From CAWBRT01 sp963832365 (GTDB lineage Bacteria > Acidobacteriota > Terriglobia > Terriglobales > Acidobacteriaceae), in assembly GCA_963832365.1 (NCBI GenBank), contig CAWHUL010000002.1:186001-250000 (forward strand): a stretch of DNA of 64,000 bases, in the 5' to 3' direction. The position numbers were made by a program, and so were the translations under genes. Positions within the stretch are counted from its first letter, which is position 1. Each line of letters begins with the position of its first letter. Below, piece by piece: positions 24,696 to 34,300 of this stretch. A model generated the notes under the pieces. That model was not told where the DNA came from. It saw only the letters and a list, made by a program, of their open reading frames with translations, and did not search any database.

Positions 24696-25457
24696 TCAGT
24701 CGCGCACAACCTCTGTTTTTGTTGCTGGAATCAGGATGCGCACCATCTTCTGATTACCGTCGAACCAAAGGTCCCAGTCGGCAGTGCCTTCCGAAGTGAT
24801 CCGGTAGTGGCTCAACTCCAGCTCTGTTCCATGAATCGGCACACGCTCGCGGCCCATGTATTCGATCGAGACGACAATGGACGTATGTTGCCGGGGAACA
24901 ATCACGCCGAACTGCGATTTCTGCGGGGTACACTGAGTGGCGCCGTTCACGGGCTTGCAGATGGACGCAAGGTATCGCCAGATCAGAATCTCCCGGTGCG
25001 AAAAAAAGAAATCGTCAAGCACCAGGGTGGTGGCCGGCACCAGGAACGGCTGATCGAACTTCTTGTCCTTTTCGCTGGTGATGTGCTCGACCAGGAACTC
25101 CTCTTGCGGTTCGACTACGATTTCGCTCTTCCCGGGAGCGAGTTCGTGCCATTCATAGCGTTGCAACTCACCTTTGGGACTAATGCGGAACTCGCTGGTT
25201 TGCCGCGCATTGCTGGCGCCGTCGTCGATCTTGATTTCCGACGAAGCAATGCTTGACTCTGCGGACTGCTTGATGGTGAACGTCTCGGTTCCCACCTTGC
25301 GGCCATCGATCAGGATGCTGAAGGTACCGGAATCGACCGTCGCGCCCTGCTGCGCCGGTTTTGAGCGGGCACAAATCGGAGAGGGCACAACCAACGCCAG
25401 CGCCAGAAATCCCAGGCTCAACCACCTCGCTATTGCCGCTCTTGTTCTCTTAGCCAT
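24696..25457 (-). CDS. Hypothetical exported protein, coupled to aroK
   Basis: A 253-residue protein of no family I can name. It has a basic start (MAKRTRAAIARW), a hydrophobic segment LSLGFLALALVVPSPICA and a likely signal peptidase site near residue 30. The mature part looks beta-rich, beginning TFSILIDGRKVGTETFTI, and resembles DUF3108-like outer-envelope proteins only loosely. The ATG overlaps the end of aroK by 28 bp, and GGAGCTGGCTGC lies just before it, so translation is coupled to aroK. A periplasmic location is inferred. Confidence 0.7.
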   Translation of the reverse strand: MAKRTRAAIARWLSLGFLALALVVPSPICARSKPAQQGATVDSGTFSILIDGRKVGTETFTIKQSAESSIASSEIKIDDGASNARQTSEFRISPKGELQRYEWHELAPGKSEIVVEPQEEFLVEHITSEKDKKFDQPFLVPATTLVLDDFFFSHREILIWRYLASICKPVNGATQCTPQKSQFGVIVPRQHTSIVVSIEYMGRERVPIHGTELELSHYRITSEGTADWDLWFDGNQKMVRILIPATKTEVVRD

Positions 25458-25970
25458 GCAGCCAGCTCCTTCGCTATCTCCGTGATGGACTTATTGGTCG
25501 TGTCGGTCCGGACGTGGGCCTGCTCATAGGCAGTCCGCCGCTCTTCAAAGAGCCTCGCGAAGTCCTCCCGGTTGGCGGCAAGCGGCCGCGTACCAAGCGA
25601 AGGGCCCGACTCTTCGCATTGCCTCGTCCAGCTCCACCTCAAGAAACACAACCAACGCGCCACTGCGAGCGATTCGGTCGCGATTCCCAGACTGCGCGTA
25701 GGCGCCGCCTCCGAGAGCTACTACACGACGTTCGGTCCCGGTCGAGAGCACTTGATCCAGCGCTTCGGACTCGAGCTGACGAAATCGCTGCTCGCCCTCC
25801 GTGCCAAAAATCGCCGCAGCCGGCCGCCCTGCGCTCTCCTCCACGACGGCATCGAGATCGATAAAGCTGCATCCCAACTCGCTTGCCAATGCGGCTCCAA
25901 CACTGGACTTGCCAGCACCCATGAACCCCACCAGGAGTATGGGACCGATCTGGAACGGACTTGTCATCAT
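25430..25970 (-). CDS. aroK: Shikimate kinase, with a single-base frameshift
   Basis: AroK phosphorylates shikimate in aromatic amino acid synthesis. The first frame (from 25970) has the P-loop LVGFMGAGKSSVG, the substrate Asp in FIDLDAVVEE, FGTEGEQRFRQLESEAL and the VALGGGAYA motif. After LDEAMRR (about 25615) this frame drifts into an unrelated tail. The family sequence resumes one base over as EESGPSLGTRPLAANREDFARLFEERRTAYEQA, which carries the Arg of the lid and partner segment, and runs to a stop near 25430. Joined, the product is about 179 residues, normal length. A single-base change in a needed gene is more likely a sequence error than decay. The downstream gene overlaps its end. Confidence 0.9.
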
Positions 25971-26190
25971 TGCGTAGGCGTACGCCGGAATCTTTTCCGG
26001 CTAACGCAGCTCGACCGCGCTTGACGGGTGCAAAGCGCCCTGATTTTAGCATGAGGAGAGATACGGGAAGAAAGGTGCAGGCGAGGCGAACATCGTGAAG
26101 CCGGGCTTTCGGCGATTCTTACTCGCCGGGCTGATCGGACACGGTGTCTCGATTGCCCGGCACTAGCAGAGAGGCAGGCGGACGAGGAAG

Positions 26191-26502
26191 TTACCAGCGC
26201 ATGAACTGAGCGACTGCGCCGAACGCAATAATCCAAAGCACCGCATGAAAGCCCAGCACGCCTTTGCGCGATCCGACCGGCTTGGCCAAGCCTTCGCGCT
26301 CGAGCGACTTCTGGATTTCATTCCATACCCGTTCGTCCGGTTCTTTCATCGGAACCAACAGCTTTGCCTGTTCGGCAATGTATCGAAGGTCGGCAACCAG
26401 ATCGCTGCAAACCTTACAGGTCTTCAGATGATCTTCTTCCTTGGCGCTTCCACCCGTCTCAATGATGAACGGCAGGACGCTTTGGAATTCCGAACAAGTC
26501 AT
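26191..26502 (-). CDS. Anti-sigma factor with zinc-binding motif
   Basis: This is a 103-residue protein that follows an ECF sigma factor gene on the same strand. It has the zinc anti-sigma pattern: Cys3 in MTCSEFQSVLPFII and H-x3-C-x2-C in DHLKTCKVCSDLV. The C-terminus has one membrane span (FHAVLWIIAFGAVAQFMRW). It would hold the sigma factor at the membrane and release it on a signal that is unknown here. The gap to the sigma gene is 57 bp. Confidence 0.88.
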   Translation of the reverse strand: MTCSEFQSVLPFIIETGGSAKEEDHLKTCKVCSDLVADLRYIAEQAKLLVPMKEPDERVWNEIQKSLEREGLAKPVGSRKGVLGFHAVLWIIAFGAVAQFMRW

Positions 26503-26559
26503 GTTCTCTCCCCAAATGCCAAGCGCGATTCGCGCGCTGTGAAATGTCCAACTTTCTCC

Positions 26560-27243
26560 TTAGCGCTTTGCGGCCTTTTCAGCTCTGCTGGTCTTAAGGA
26601 GATCGCGCAGTTTCATTCGCGCCTTGTGAAGCTGAGATTTGCTGTTGCCGATCGAGCAACCCATCATCTCTGCGATTTCATTATGCTCATAGCCTTCAAT
26701 GTCGTGCAGCACAAAAATAATTCGATAACCCGGCGGAAGGCTTTCGATTGCGCGTTCCAGATTCACACGGTCGATCGATCCGGCGAGTACGTTATCGCGC
26801 GAGCCAATATCTCTCTTGGGTCCGTCTTCTTCCTGCGGCTCCAGCGTCTCCTGCAACGAGACTTCCGGCAATCCCTTTTTGCGAAGCTGCATGAGTACGA
26901 CGTTTACGGCCAGGCGGTGCAACCAGGTTGAAAAAGCTGACTCACCGCGAAAGGTTGCAATCTTGCGATATAGCTGCAGGAAAGCCTCCTGGGTCAGATC
27001 CTCAGCCTCGGCCGTATTGCCAGTCATGCGCAAACAAAGGGAATAGACGCGGCGCTTGTGAAACCCATACAGCACCTCGAAGCACTCGCCGTCTCCCTGC
27101 TTTGCGCGCTCAATCGCTTCCGCTTCTGAAATCCCGGAGGCCAGAATTTTCTTTGTTTGTGCCAATGTTCGCTTCTTGGACCTTCCCACCTGAGATACTG
27201 GCAGGATAGCTCGGTTTTGCGCTGCTGTCGTGTGTAATTCCAT
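26560..27243 (-). CDS. ECF RNA polymerase sigma factor (RpoE type)
   Basis: This is a 227-residue extracytoplasmic-function sigma-70. Region 2 reads FEVLYGFHKRRVYSLCLRMTGNTAEAEDLTQEAFLQLYRKIATFRGESAFSTWLHRLAVNVVL. Region 4 reads LPPGYRIIFVLHDIEGYEHNEIAEMMGCSIGNSKSQLHKARMKLRDLL. The N-terminal 40 residues are a basic extension beyond the usual start, so the true start could be internal. It is immediately upstream of its likely anti-sigma factor. The regulon is unknown; self-control is common in the family. Confidence 0.93.
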   Translation of the reverse strand: MELHTTAAQNRAILPVSQVGRSKKRTLAQTKKILASGISEAEAIERAKQGDGECFEVLYGFHKRRVYSLCLRMTGNTAEAEDLTQEAFLQLYRKIATFRGESAFSTWLHRLAVNVVLMQLRKKGLPEVSLQETLEPQEEDGPKRDIGSRDNVLAGSIDRVNLERAIESLPPGYRIIFVLHDIEGYEHNEIAEMMGCSIGNSKSQLHKARMKLRDLLKTSRAEKAAKR

Positions 27244-27654
27244 CAGCTCTCAACACTTGCCGGCGCTTTCAACCCCCACGCCCGGCCCGGAACGTCTATC
27301 ACGGCGATTAAAAGGACTTCCCCCATTGGGAATGATCCCAGACTGTCACCCGCCTCCAGCGAAACGGTAGGTCTTTTGTGCTAGACAGCTTACGCCGAGG
27401 AGACACAACCACTTACTAAAGAAGCAAATTCGGTGGGGTTTGGTTGCTTCCTAACTTTGAGCCGAGACTTTGACCCGAGCTGATGAACTCTACGGCCTTG
27501 GCCAAAGGCCGCTCATCACGCAGCAACATGGGCGCACGCGCTAGACGCGCCACGCCAGAGTTGTCAAAGTTTTACCGTTCATATCTCCATTATTTGTCAT
27601 ATTATGGACAATCTCTTTAGTTAAGCCAGTTGAGCAGCTCTCGGAGATGCCGCA
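27244..27654. other. Intergenic region upstream of sigma factor and Dcu-type transporter
   Basis: This 410-bp gap lies between divergent genes and should hold both promoters. No ORF with coding character is seen. An AT-rich part lies at about 27560-27620, just before the transporter gene, whose ATG has GGAG 8 bases upstream. A short inverted match, GCGCGCTAGACGCGC, lies near 27537-27550. No RNA gene or repeat of the window's families was recognised. Confidence 0.4.
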
Positions 27655-29238
27655 ATGATCTGTCCCAAATGTCACACCGAATACCCTGACAATACGCAAA
27701 CATGCAGCAAGTGTGGTCAAGCGCTAACCACGGGCAGCATAGCAACCGGTCCTGTGGCTGCGGTTCCGGCGCGTGAAGTTGCCAAGCCCCCGGCACGTTC
27801 CGGGTGGCGCTATGCAATTTGGGTGGTGATTCCCCTACTGGGATTCGTGATCTGGTGGGCAAATACGGCGGCTCGTGCGTACCCCAAAGGCGCCAGCCCG
27901 CAGCTGTTCTGGACGCAGTTCTTTCTGGTCCTTGCGGCCATACTCTTGGGCATTCGCCGGGGCGGGGTTGCACTGGGCCTGATCGGCGGCTTGGGAGTGG
28001 CGATGCTGGTGCTTGGTTTCCGGGTGTCACCCTCCGAGCCCCCTATCCAAGTGATGCTGATTATTCTGGCGGTCGTCACCGCCTCGGCGACGCTCCAAGT
28101 CTCCGGCGGACTAGACTATCTTGTGCAGTTAACGGAGAAGCTTCTGCGTGCCCATCCTAAGCACGTAACCTTGCTGGCTCCGTTTTGCTCTTTCTTTCTA
28201 ACGGTTTGTGTTGGTACTGGACACGCTGTTTACGCGCTGCTGCCGGTCATCGCCGATGTTGCCCTGCGGACACGAATTCGGCCCGAGCGTCCAATGGCGG
28301 TGTCGAGCGTGGCGGCGCAAATGGGGATCACGGCGAGTCCTGTTGCCGCTGCCGTTACTACCTTCCTGGCTTTCGCGGCCAAAACCAATCATCCCGTCAG
28401 CCTGATCGATATCCTGAAGATCACCATGCCGGCTGGCATCATCGGCCTGCTGGCAGCCGCTCTCTGGAGCATGAACCGGGGCAAAGACCTGGACAAAGAT
28501 CCTGATTTTCAGAAGCGCATGGAAGATCCGGAATTCCGCAAGGCGCTCGACGTTTCAGTCACCACCCTAGACAAGAAGCTGCCGAAGCATGCTAAGACCT
28601 CGGTCCTTCTGTTCTTCTCGGGAGTAGCCTTCATTGTCATTCTGGCGCTCGATCAAGACTTTCTGCATCTGGGGCTGCTGCCCATGACAGGGAAGCAAGC
28701 GATTCCGCTTACCATCGTGGTTCAGATGGTGATGCTGGCATTCGGCGCCTTTATACTTTTCCTGACGAATGTGAAGGCCGCCGACATCGCACATTCCAGC
28801 GTCTTCATTGCAGGCATGATCGCGGTGGTTTCCATTTTCGGCATCGCGTGGATGAGCGATACCTTTGTGACCAGCAATAAACCCTATCTGGTCATGCAGA
28901 TGAGGTCGATGGTTCAGGCTTGGCCCTGGACATTCGCCATAGCCATGTTCTGCGTCTCGGCTTTCGTCAAGAGCCAAGCTGCCACTCTGACCGTCATGAT
29001 CCCCTTTGGCGTGGCACTGAATCTACCAACGACGGTCATGCTCGGCTTGATGCCCGCCAGCTACGCTTACTTTTTCTTCTGTTTCTACCCGAGCGACCTC
29101 GCGGCCATCACCATGGATCGAACCGGCACAACCCATATAGGCAAATACCTGCTGAATCACAGTTTCATGATGCCGGGCTTGATTGGCGTATCGGTTTCAA
29201 CGGCTACCGCGTATTTGATATCGCGGGTGGTGTTTTGA
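27655..29238 (+). CDS. Zinc-ribbon protein fused to a DcuA/DcuB-type dicarboxylate transporter
   Basis: This is a 527-residue membrane protein. Residues 1-25 form a four-Cys zinc ribbon (MICPKCHTEYPDNTQTCSKCGQAL), followed by an Ala/Pro/Val linker. From about residue 50 there are 10-12 membrane segments of the anaerobic C4-dicarboxylate exchanger family: SFFLTVCVGTGHAVYALLPVIADVA, RPERPMAVSSVAAQMGITASPVAAAV, and YAYFFFCFYPSDLAAITMDRTGTTHIGKYLLNHSFMMPG. Dcu proteins swap fumarate, malate or aspartate for succinate. The N-terminal ribbon is not part of known Dcu proteins and would lie in the cytoplasm, or be a regulatory or assembly part. The ribbon and transporter are in one frame with no sign of an internal start. 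Substrate is inferred from family. Confidence 0.88.
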   Translation: MICPKCHTEYPDNTQTCSKCGQALTTGSIATGPVAAVPAREVAKPPARSGWRYAIWVVIPLLGFVIWWANTAARAYPKGASPQLFWTQFFLVLAAILLGIRRGGVALGLIGGLGVAMLVLGFRVSPSEPPIQVMLIILAVVTASATLQVSGGLDYLVQLTEKLLRAHPKHVTLLAPFCSFFLTVCVGTGHAVYALLPVIADVALRTRIRPERPMAVSSVAAQMGITASPVAAAVTTFLAFAAKTNHPVSLIDILKITMPAGIIGLLAAALWSMNRGKDLDKDPDFQKRMEDPEFRKALDVSVTTLDKKLPKHAKTSVLLFFSGVAFIVILALDQDFLHLGLLPMTGKQAIPLTIVVQMVMLAFGAFILFLTNVKAADIAHSSVFIAGMIAVVSIFGIAWMSDTFVTSNKPYLVMQMRSMVQAWPWTFAIAMFCVSAFVKSQAATLTVMIPFGVALNLPTTVMLGLMPASYAYFFFCFYPSDLAAITMDRTGTTHIGKYLLNHSFMMPGLIGVSVSTATAYLISRVVF

Positions 29239-29259
29239 AGATTGCGGCAGGAACCGTTC

Positions 29260-30198
29260 TTACCGCGAACGCTGTTGTAGCTGGGATGGTGTCCCGGCGT
29301 CGGCAGGAAGGTCGGGCAGGGGCGCGGCTTTCAACATCCCGGGATTCCGCGGGAATGACGGGTCGACGCCGAAATCCCAGACAAAAGAATTCATTATCTT
29401 CGGAGTAAGCATCTCCACCACGGCATATTCACCCGGAGAAAGCGGCTGCGACGGCATCAACTTCACCCATCCGCCCGGCAGTAGTTCCGCCGTAGCTGGC
29501 AGGTAAAACTCTTGCCGGTTGACTCTTCCGGTAATGGCGATCTTGAGGCTCCCCACCACGCGCGCATCTTTCTTCGTTTCCAGTCTAGCGATCCGAAAGC
29601 GCTCGTTGAGCGGCAGCGACTCGGCCCCCGGGTCCTGGTCGATATCGAGATAAATCGTCGGTTGCGGCGTGTGAGACTGGGTGCGAGCGTGCTCGCCCTT
29701 CAACTCCACCAACTGCTTCGAGGAGGCCATTGGGATCATGGCGGCTCGCAGGATGCTGTGGCCGGTTTGGCGGTTCAACTCGCCGCTGCTCTGATTCAGC
29801 TCGGTCAGTTGCCGCTCTCCGTTGTAGGTGTCAAGCAGGTACACCCCTCCGGAACTGGGCAGATGGAGACCGGGAGCGATGGCGGGGCTGGCCGCGGGGG
29901 CTTCAGACTCGTCCTCTTCTGCCGGTTGCTTGAACTCCAACTTGCGCTGCACCTCGCGCTGTTTCTCGAAGTTCTCGGTGGCGGGCCAGTCGATCATGGA
30001 GGCCGGAATCTCCTCCCATTCGTTGCGCTCGGTGCTGAGATAGCGCACGCGATCGCCGTTCACTTCCCACTTGCTGGCCAGTTGATAGCTTCCATCCTTC
30101 AGCACCAGGCGTTTGGCGGTTTGTGCCTCAGCTGGTGAGTGAGCGAATAGCAAAAAGAAAAACGCAACCAACAACGCGACTTGGAGTCGGCGATTCAC
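29260..30198 (-). CDS. Hypothetical exported protein
   Basis: A 312-residue protein of unknown family. The open frame extends to 30573, but the coding start is better placed at the GTG at 30198, which gives a signal peptide (NRRLQVALLVAFFFLLFAHSPAEAQ) behind a GGGGTGGA site; upstream codons overlap the pyrG promoter region. The mature start, KRLVLKDGSYQLASKWEVNGDRVRYLSTERNEWEEIPASMIDW, recurs in acidobacterial proteins with periplasmic SH3-like or carboxypeptidase-regulatory folds, but this is only resemblance. A Glu-rich segment lies near residues 75-100. It converges with the Dcu-type transporter gene and is divergent from pyrG. Confidence 0.7.
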   Translation of the reverse strand: MNRRLQVALLVAFFFLLFAHSPAEAQTAKRLVLKDGSYQLASKWEVNGDRVRYLSTERNEWEEIPASMIDWPATENFEKQREVQRKLEFKQPAEEDESEAPAASPAIAPGLHLPSSGGVYLLDTYNGERQLTELNQSSGELNRQTGHSILRAAMIPMASSKQLVELKGEHARTQSHTPQPTIYLDIDQDPGAESLPLNERFRIARLETKKDARVVGSLKIAITGRVNRQEFYLPATAELLPGGWVKLMPSQPLSPGEYAVVEMLTPKIMNSFVWDFGVDPSFPRNPGMLKAAPLPDLPADAGTPSQLQQRSR

Positions 30199-30418
30199 GA
30201 TTTTTGTCCACCCCAGCCCCGCGACAAGGTCCAACTTTGCAGATTTTATCGCAATTCCGGCCCAGACTGATGAATGCTTGCCGAACCAGGCGATTCCGTT
30301 CATAATTGATCGTGCACCCCTTTGGACCCCACCGACCGCGCCGATACTGTGCGCACCGGTGCCACCCTTTCGGAACAAAGTCGCTGCACAATCCACCCCA
30401 TAATTCACAGAGGCGGGC

Positions 30419-32098
30419 ATGTCGGCAAAGTATATCTTTGTGACGGGCGGCGTTGTGTCGTCGCTAGGTAAAGGTTTGGCTGCGGCTTCCATCGGATGCC
30501 TGCTGGAAGCGCGTGGACTGAAGGTGACGCTGCTGAAGCTCGACCCGTATCTGAACGTCGATCCGGGCACCATGTCGCCGTTCCAGCATGGCGAGGTTTT
30601 CGTGACCGACGATGGCGCGGAGACCGACCTCGACCTCGGCCACTACGAGCGCTTCACCCACGCCAAGCTCACGCGAGACAACAACCTGACAACTGGCCGC
30701 GTCTACGAGCAGATCATCGCCAAGGAGCGCCGGGGAGACTATCTCGGCAAGACCGTCCAGGTCATTCCGCACGTCACCAACGAGATTAAGGCGGCCATGA
30801 AGAAGGTCGCGCCGGATGTCGACGTGGTTCTGGTCGAGATCGGCGGCACCGTCGGCGATATCGAGTCGCTGCCGTTTCTCGAGGCCATCCGCCAGATGCG
30901 CCAGGAACTTGGCCGCGAAAACACTCTTTTCATCCACGCCACCCTGGTGCCTTACATCGCCGCTGCCGGCGAACTCAAGACCAAGCCCACGCAGCACTCG
31001 GTGAAGGAGTTGCTCTCCATCGGCATTCAGCCCGACATCCTGCTGTGCCGCACCGACCGTTTTCTGCCTTCGGAAATGAAGGCGAAGATCGCACTTTTCT
31101 GCAACGTCGAGACGGAGGCGGTGATCACCGCCAAGGATGTTGCCTCCATCTACGAAGTGCCTCTCGGGTTCGCGCAGGAAGGCGTGGACCGGCTGGTTAT
31201 GAAATACCTGCATTTGCAGGCCGGCGAAGCTGACTTGGAGAAGTGGAAAGATCTCGTCCACCGTGCCTACAACCCGCAGGACGAGGTGATCATAGGCGTC
31301 GTCGGCAAATACGTGGAGTACGAAGACTCTTACAAATCGCTGAAGGAAGCGCTTGTTCACGCCGCTCTGAATTTCAATCTCAAGCTCCGCCTGCAATGGA
31401 TCGAGGCCGAGGGTCTTGAGACCAATGACGACAGTTACAAGACGCAGATGGAGGGCTTCGACGGCATCCTTGTGCCCGGCGGCTTCGGCAAGCGCGGCAT
31501 CGCCGGCATGCTGAACGGAATCCGCTACGCGCGCGAGCAAAAGGTGCCGTATTTCGGTATCTGTCTCGGGATGCAGACCGCCTGCATAGAATTTGCGCGC
31601 AATGTCTGCGGACTAACAGACGCCAACTCCAGCGAGTTCGATCCCGCGACCCCGAACCGCGTCATCTACAAGCTGCGCGAACTGCGCGGAGTGGAGGAAC
31701 TCGGCGGAACCATGCGCCTCGGCGCGTGGACCTGCAAATTGGAGCCGGGATCGTTCGCCCAGCGTGCCTACGGCACAACCGAGATCAGCGAACGCCATCG
31801 CCACCGCTACGAGTTCAATCGCGAATACGAGCAGCTACTCACCGGCGCCGGCCTGAAAATTACCGGCACCACCCCCGACGGAACCTACGTCGAGATCGTC
31901 GAAATCGCGGACCATCCATACTTCCTCGGATGCCAGTTTCACCCCGAGTTCAAATCGAAGCCGCTGGAGCCGCATCCGCTGTTCGTCTCCTTCATCAAGG
32001 CTTCCTACGAGAATCGCCAGCAACGCCTGGCCGCAACCAGCGTCATCCATGAAGACATGTTCCTGAGACCTGAAAAGGCGGGAACGGCAAGAAGATAG
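30419..32098 (+). CDS. pyrG: CTP synthase
   Basis: PyrG makes CTP from UTP, ATP and glutamine. The 559-residue product has the synthetase domain from KYIFVTGGVVSSLGKGLAAAS through PYLNVDPGTMSPFQHGEVFVTDDGAETDLDLGHYERF. The glutamine amidotransferase domain contains FGICLGMQ with the nucleophile Cys, and the C-terminal HPEF (His-Glu) in GCQFHPEFKSKP. Length is normal (E. coli 545). AGAGGCGGGC precedes the ATG. It is divergent from the hypothetical exported gene and followed by a palindromic repeat. Confidence 0.98.
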   Translation: MSAKYIFVTGGVVSSLGKGLAAASIGCLLEARGLKVTLLKLDPYLNVDPGTMSPFQHGEVFVTDDGAETDLDLGHYERFTHAKLTRDNNLTTGRVYEQIIAKERRGDYLGKTVQVIPHVTNEIKAAMKKVAPDVDVVLVEIGGTVGDIESLPFLEAIRQMRQELGRENTLFIHATLVPYIAAAGELKTKPTQHSVKELLSIGIQPDILLCRTDRFLPSEMKAKIALFCNVETEAVITAKDVASIYEVPLGFAQEGVDRLVMKYLHLQAGEADLEKWKDLVHRAYNPQDEVIIGVVGKYVEYEDSYKSLKEALVHAALNFNLKLRLQWIEAEGLETNDDSYKTQMEGFDGILVPGGFGKRGIAGMLNGIRYAREQKVPYFGICLGMQTACIEFARNVCGLTDANSSEFDPATPNRVIYKLRELRGVEELGGTMRLGAWTCKLEPGSFAQRAYGTTEISERHRHRYEFNREYEQLLTGAGLKITGTTPDGTYVEIVEIADHPYFLGCQFHPEFKSKPLEPHPLFVSFIKASYENRQQRLAATSVIHEDMFLRPEKAGTARR

Positions 32099-32137
32099 AG
32101 CAGCTATCTATGAGGTCTGGGGGAGAGTGGGTAGATG

Positions 32138-32179
32138 ACCCACGTCAGCCCAACTACAGGGCGGGACGTGGGGCACCCG
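32138..32179 (+). repeat. Palindromic repeat, family A
   Basis: ACCCACGTCAGCCC, loop, GGGCGGGACGTGGGGCACCCG. It lies between the pyrG stop and the stop of the convergent small membrane-protein gene, so it may end transcripts from either side. Confidence 0.75.
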
Positions 32180-32491
32180 TCAATTCTTATGACTTGTGGG
32201 CTCAGGAGAAGCTTTTGGCTGATTTCCCAGAGTGCCTTGTTGGGCGGCGGTATCCTTGCCGGTGAACAGCCCGCCAGCGAAACCAATAACGGCGAAGAAG
32301 ATGTTGGCCACCACTTGAGCCTCGAGCTTGCCAGCAACGAAGAGCAATGCCGCGACGATGACCACAAGCAGCAACAGAAAGGAGCTTGTGGCAAAGCGAC
32401 CGAAGCCCTTGGTCTTTGTGCAAAAGAAGCCGATCAGCGCGATTAGACCAATCACGAAGATAGCCAGCAGGAGCCAAGCGTTGATATCCAT
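32180..32491 (-). CDS. Small hypothetical membrane protein
   Basis: This is a 103-residue product with three hydrophobic segments: residues 6-22 (WLLLAIFVIGLIALIGF), 34-54 (TSSFLLLLVVIVAALLFVAGK) and 58-76 (VVANIFFAVIGFAGGLFTG). A polar C-tail follows, ending ASPEPTSHKN. No family is recognised. AAAGG lies about 6 bases before the ATG. It is followed by repeat DNA and preceded by another small gene on the same strand. Confidence 0.6.
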   Translation of the reverse strand: MDINAWLLLAIFVIGLIALIGFFCTKTKGFGRFATSSFLLLLVVIVAALLFVAGKLEAQVVANIFFAVIGFAGGLFTGKDTAAQQGTLGNQPKASPEPTSHKN

Positions 32492-32530
32492 CTAAGCCTT
32501 TTCCCTTCTGCTTCTGACGCGTTGGCGCCT

Positions 32531-32848
32531 TCAACAACGAAAGCCCGTTACGTAGTTCATGAGGGCTCTTTCTTCCTCGACGAACGGGAATCGACCCTCA
32601 TGGGCATTCCGCAACATCAGCTCGAACAGACCCTCGCGAACCTTCGAGCATAACAACTCGTGCCACAGTTCCAGAATTTCTGTGTCCGACGTAGCGTATT
32701 CGACCCGAAAGCCACGACTCGCCGTGGGTTTGCCGTTGAGGGTGTGGGGGATGACAACAGAGTGAGGCTTTGATATGAGTAGCCACTTGGTCATTGTCGA
32801 GACTGTGAACAGATTGTCATCGACGTGGATGTCTTCTGACATCTTCAT
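32531..32848 (-). CDS. Small hypothetical protein
   Basis: This is a 105-residue soluble-looking protein with no recognised domain. It reads MKMSEDIHVDDNLFTVSTMTKWLLISK, then a beta-rich middle and a helical C-terminus (ILELWHELLCSKVREGLFELMLRNA). An AGGAGG ribosome site directly before the ATG supports it as a real gene. The gap to the next small gene on the strand is 39 bp, so the two may be co-transcribed. Confidence 0.6.
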   Translation of the reverse strand: MKMSEDIHVDDNLFTVSTMTKWLLISKPHSVVIPHTLNGKPTASRGFRVEYATSDTEILELWHELLCSKVREGLFELMLRNAHEGRFPFVEEERALMNYVTGFRC

Positions 32849-33072
32849 CTCACTCCTCCTAAATTAATTCTTTGTGCAAACAACAACTACGCTGAACCGC
32901 ATAAAATGCTGGGATCCCGATTTCCATATAACACGCCGTGGAAATTCTTGCCGAAAGCGTATCGGACCCTTTTGTATCTGATTGTTTGCTGCCTGTCTAG
33001 CGTTTATCACGGCAACAGGACCTCGGCTGCCCTCTATGGTCCATTTCTCCCGAAGCGTTCTACTATAGAGAC

Positions 33073-34211
33073 ATGGCCCTTATTCTGGGGATTGAGAGCT
33101 CGTGTGACGAGACTTCCGCGGCGGTCGTCCGTGATGGAGAAGAGCTGCTCTCCAACGTGGTGCTTTCGCAGATTCTGACTCACCAGGCTTATGGCGGAGT
33201 GGTTCCCGAACTTGCCTCTCGCGAACATCTGCGAGCGATTGTCCCGGTCGTCCGTCAGGCGATTGAACGGTCGGGAATCGCGATGGAAAACCTGGACGCG
33301 TTGGCGGCGACCAAGGGCCCCGGATTGGCCGGTGCGCTGATGGTCGGGCTGAGCTACGCCAAGGCACTTGCGTTTGCCCTGGAGAAGCCGCTGATTTCGA
33401 TCAACCACCTGGAAGGCCACATCCACGCCGTGCTGCTTGAAGCGCGGCAGAACGGCAACGGGCAACTCGAGTTCCCGGTGCTGGCGCTGGTTGTCTCCGG
33501 CGGGCACACTCACCTTTACCTCGCCGAGCAGGTTGATTCCGTTTGGCGCTACAAGAACGTCGGACACACCCGCGACGACGCCGCCGGAGAAGCTTTCGAC
33601 AAGGTGGCTAAACTGCTTGCGCTTGGCTACCCCGGCGGGCCCATCATCGACGCCATGGCGAAGTACGGCGACGCTACGGCAGTCAATTTTCCGGCAGCGC
33701 AGCTCAAACATCGCGACCGCAAGGATCGCGGTCCGCTTCCCGAACGCCCCCACTTTGACTTCTCTTTCAGCGGCATTAAGACCGCAGTGCTGCGCTATGT
33801 GGAAACCGAGGGCATGGCCCCGTCTATCGCGCTTCGGCGAAGCACTCTCGCACGGCTCGCCGCGCCCGGAGTTGAAGATATTCTGAAGCACTGCGATCGG
33901 CGGACGCTCAACCTGGTGGCATCGTTTCAGCGGGGTGTCGTGCAGGACCTGGTTGGAAAGACCATGCAGGCCGCCGGCGAATACCAGGCCGTAACGTTGC
34001 TGGTGAGTGGCGGAGTGGCCGCCAACAGCGAGCTTCGGCAGGTCTTTCAGCGCACCGCCGTGCGCGCGAGGGATTGCGGGTGATGTTTCCGTCGCGCCCG
34101 CTTTCGACGGATAATGCCGCCATGATTGCCGCTGCCGCCTACCCCAAGTGGCTGGCGCGCGACTTCGCTTCAACCGACGTCAGCATCGAAGCCTCGCTTC
34201 CCCTGCGATAG
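33073..34211 (+). CDS. tsaD: tRNA threonylcarbamoyl transferase TsaD, with a single-base frameshift
   Basis: TsaD transfers threonylcarbamoyl to A37 of ANN-reading tRNAs, an essential step. The protein begins MALILGIESSCDETSAAVV and has the metal-binding HLEGHIHAVL, VSGGHTHLYL, DDAAGEAFDKVAKLLALGYPGGP, and LLVSGGVAANSELR. The first frame runs to a TGA at 34081 (QRTAVRARDCG). The family C-terminus resumes in the next frame as GLRVMFPSRPLSTDNAAMIAAAAYPKWLARDF, ending at 34211. The switch lies in the GCGCGCG run at about 34064-34072. Joined length is about 379, a little longer than E. coli (337). An error in the dinucleotide run is likely, because the gene is essential. Confidence 0.93.
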
Positions 34212-34300
34212 ACCACGACCGCGAGCGGACCGCACTTGGACGAGAACCTCCCTCGCCGCAGCGCAGCGGGGTTCATCGCCAAATATTGCTGTTGGATCGA

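Noticed and set aside
30199..30573. N-terminal extension of the hypothetical gene at 29260
   Set aside because: The open frame covers the pyrG promoter and lacks a signal; the GTG at 30198 gives a clear signal peptide.
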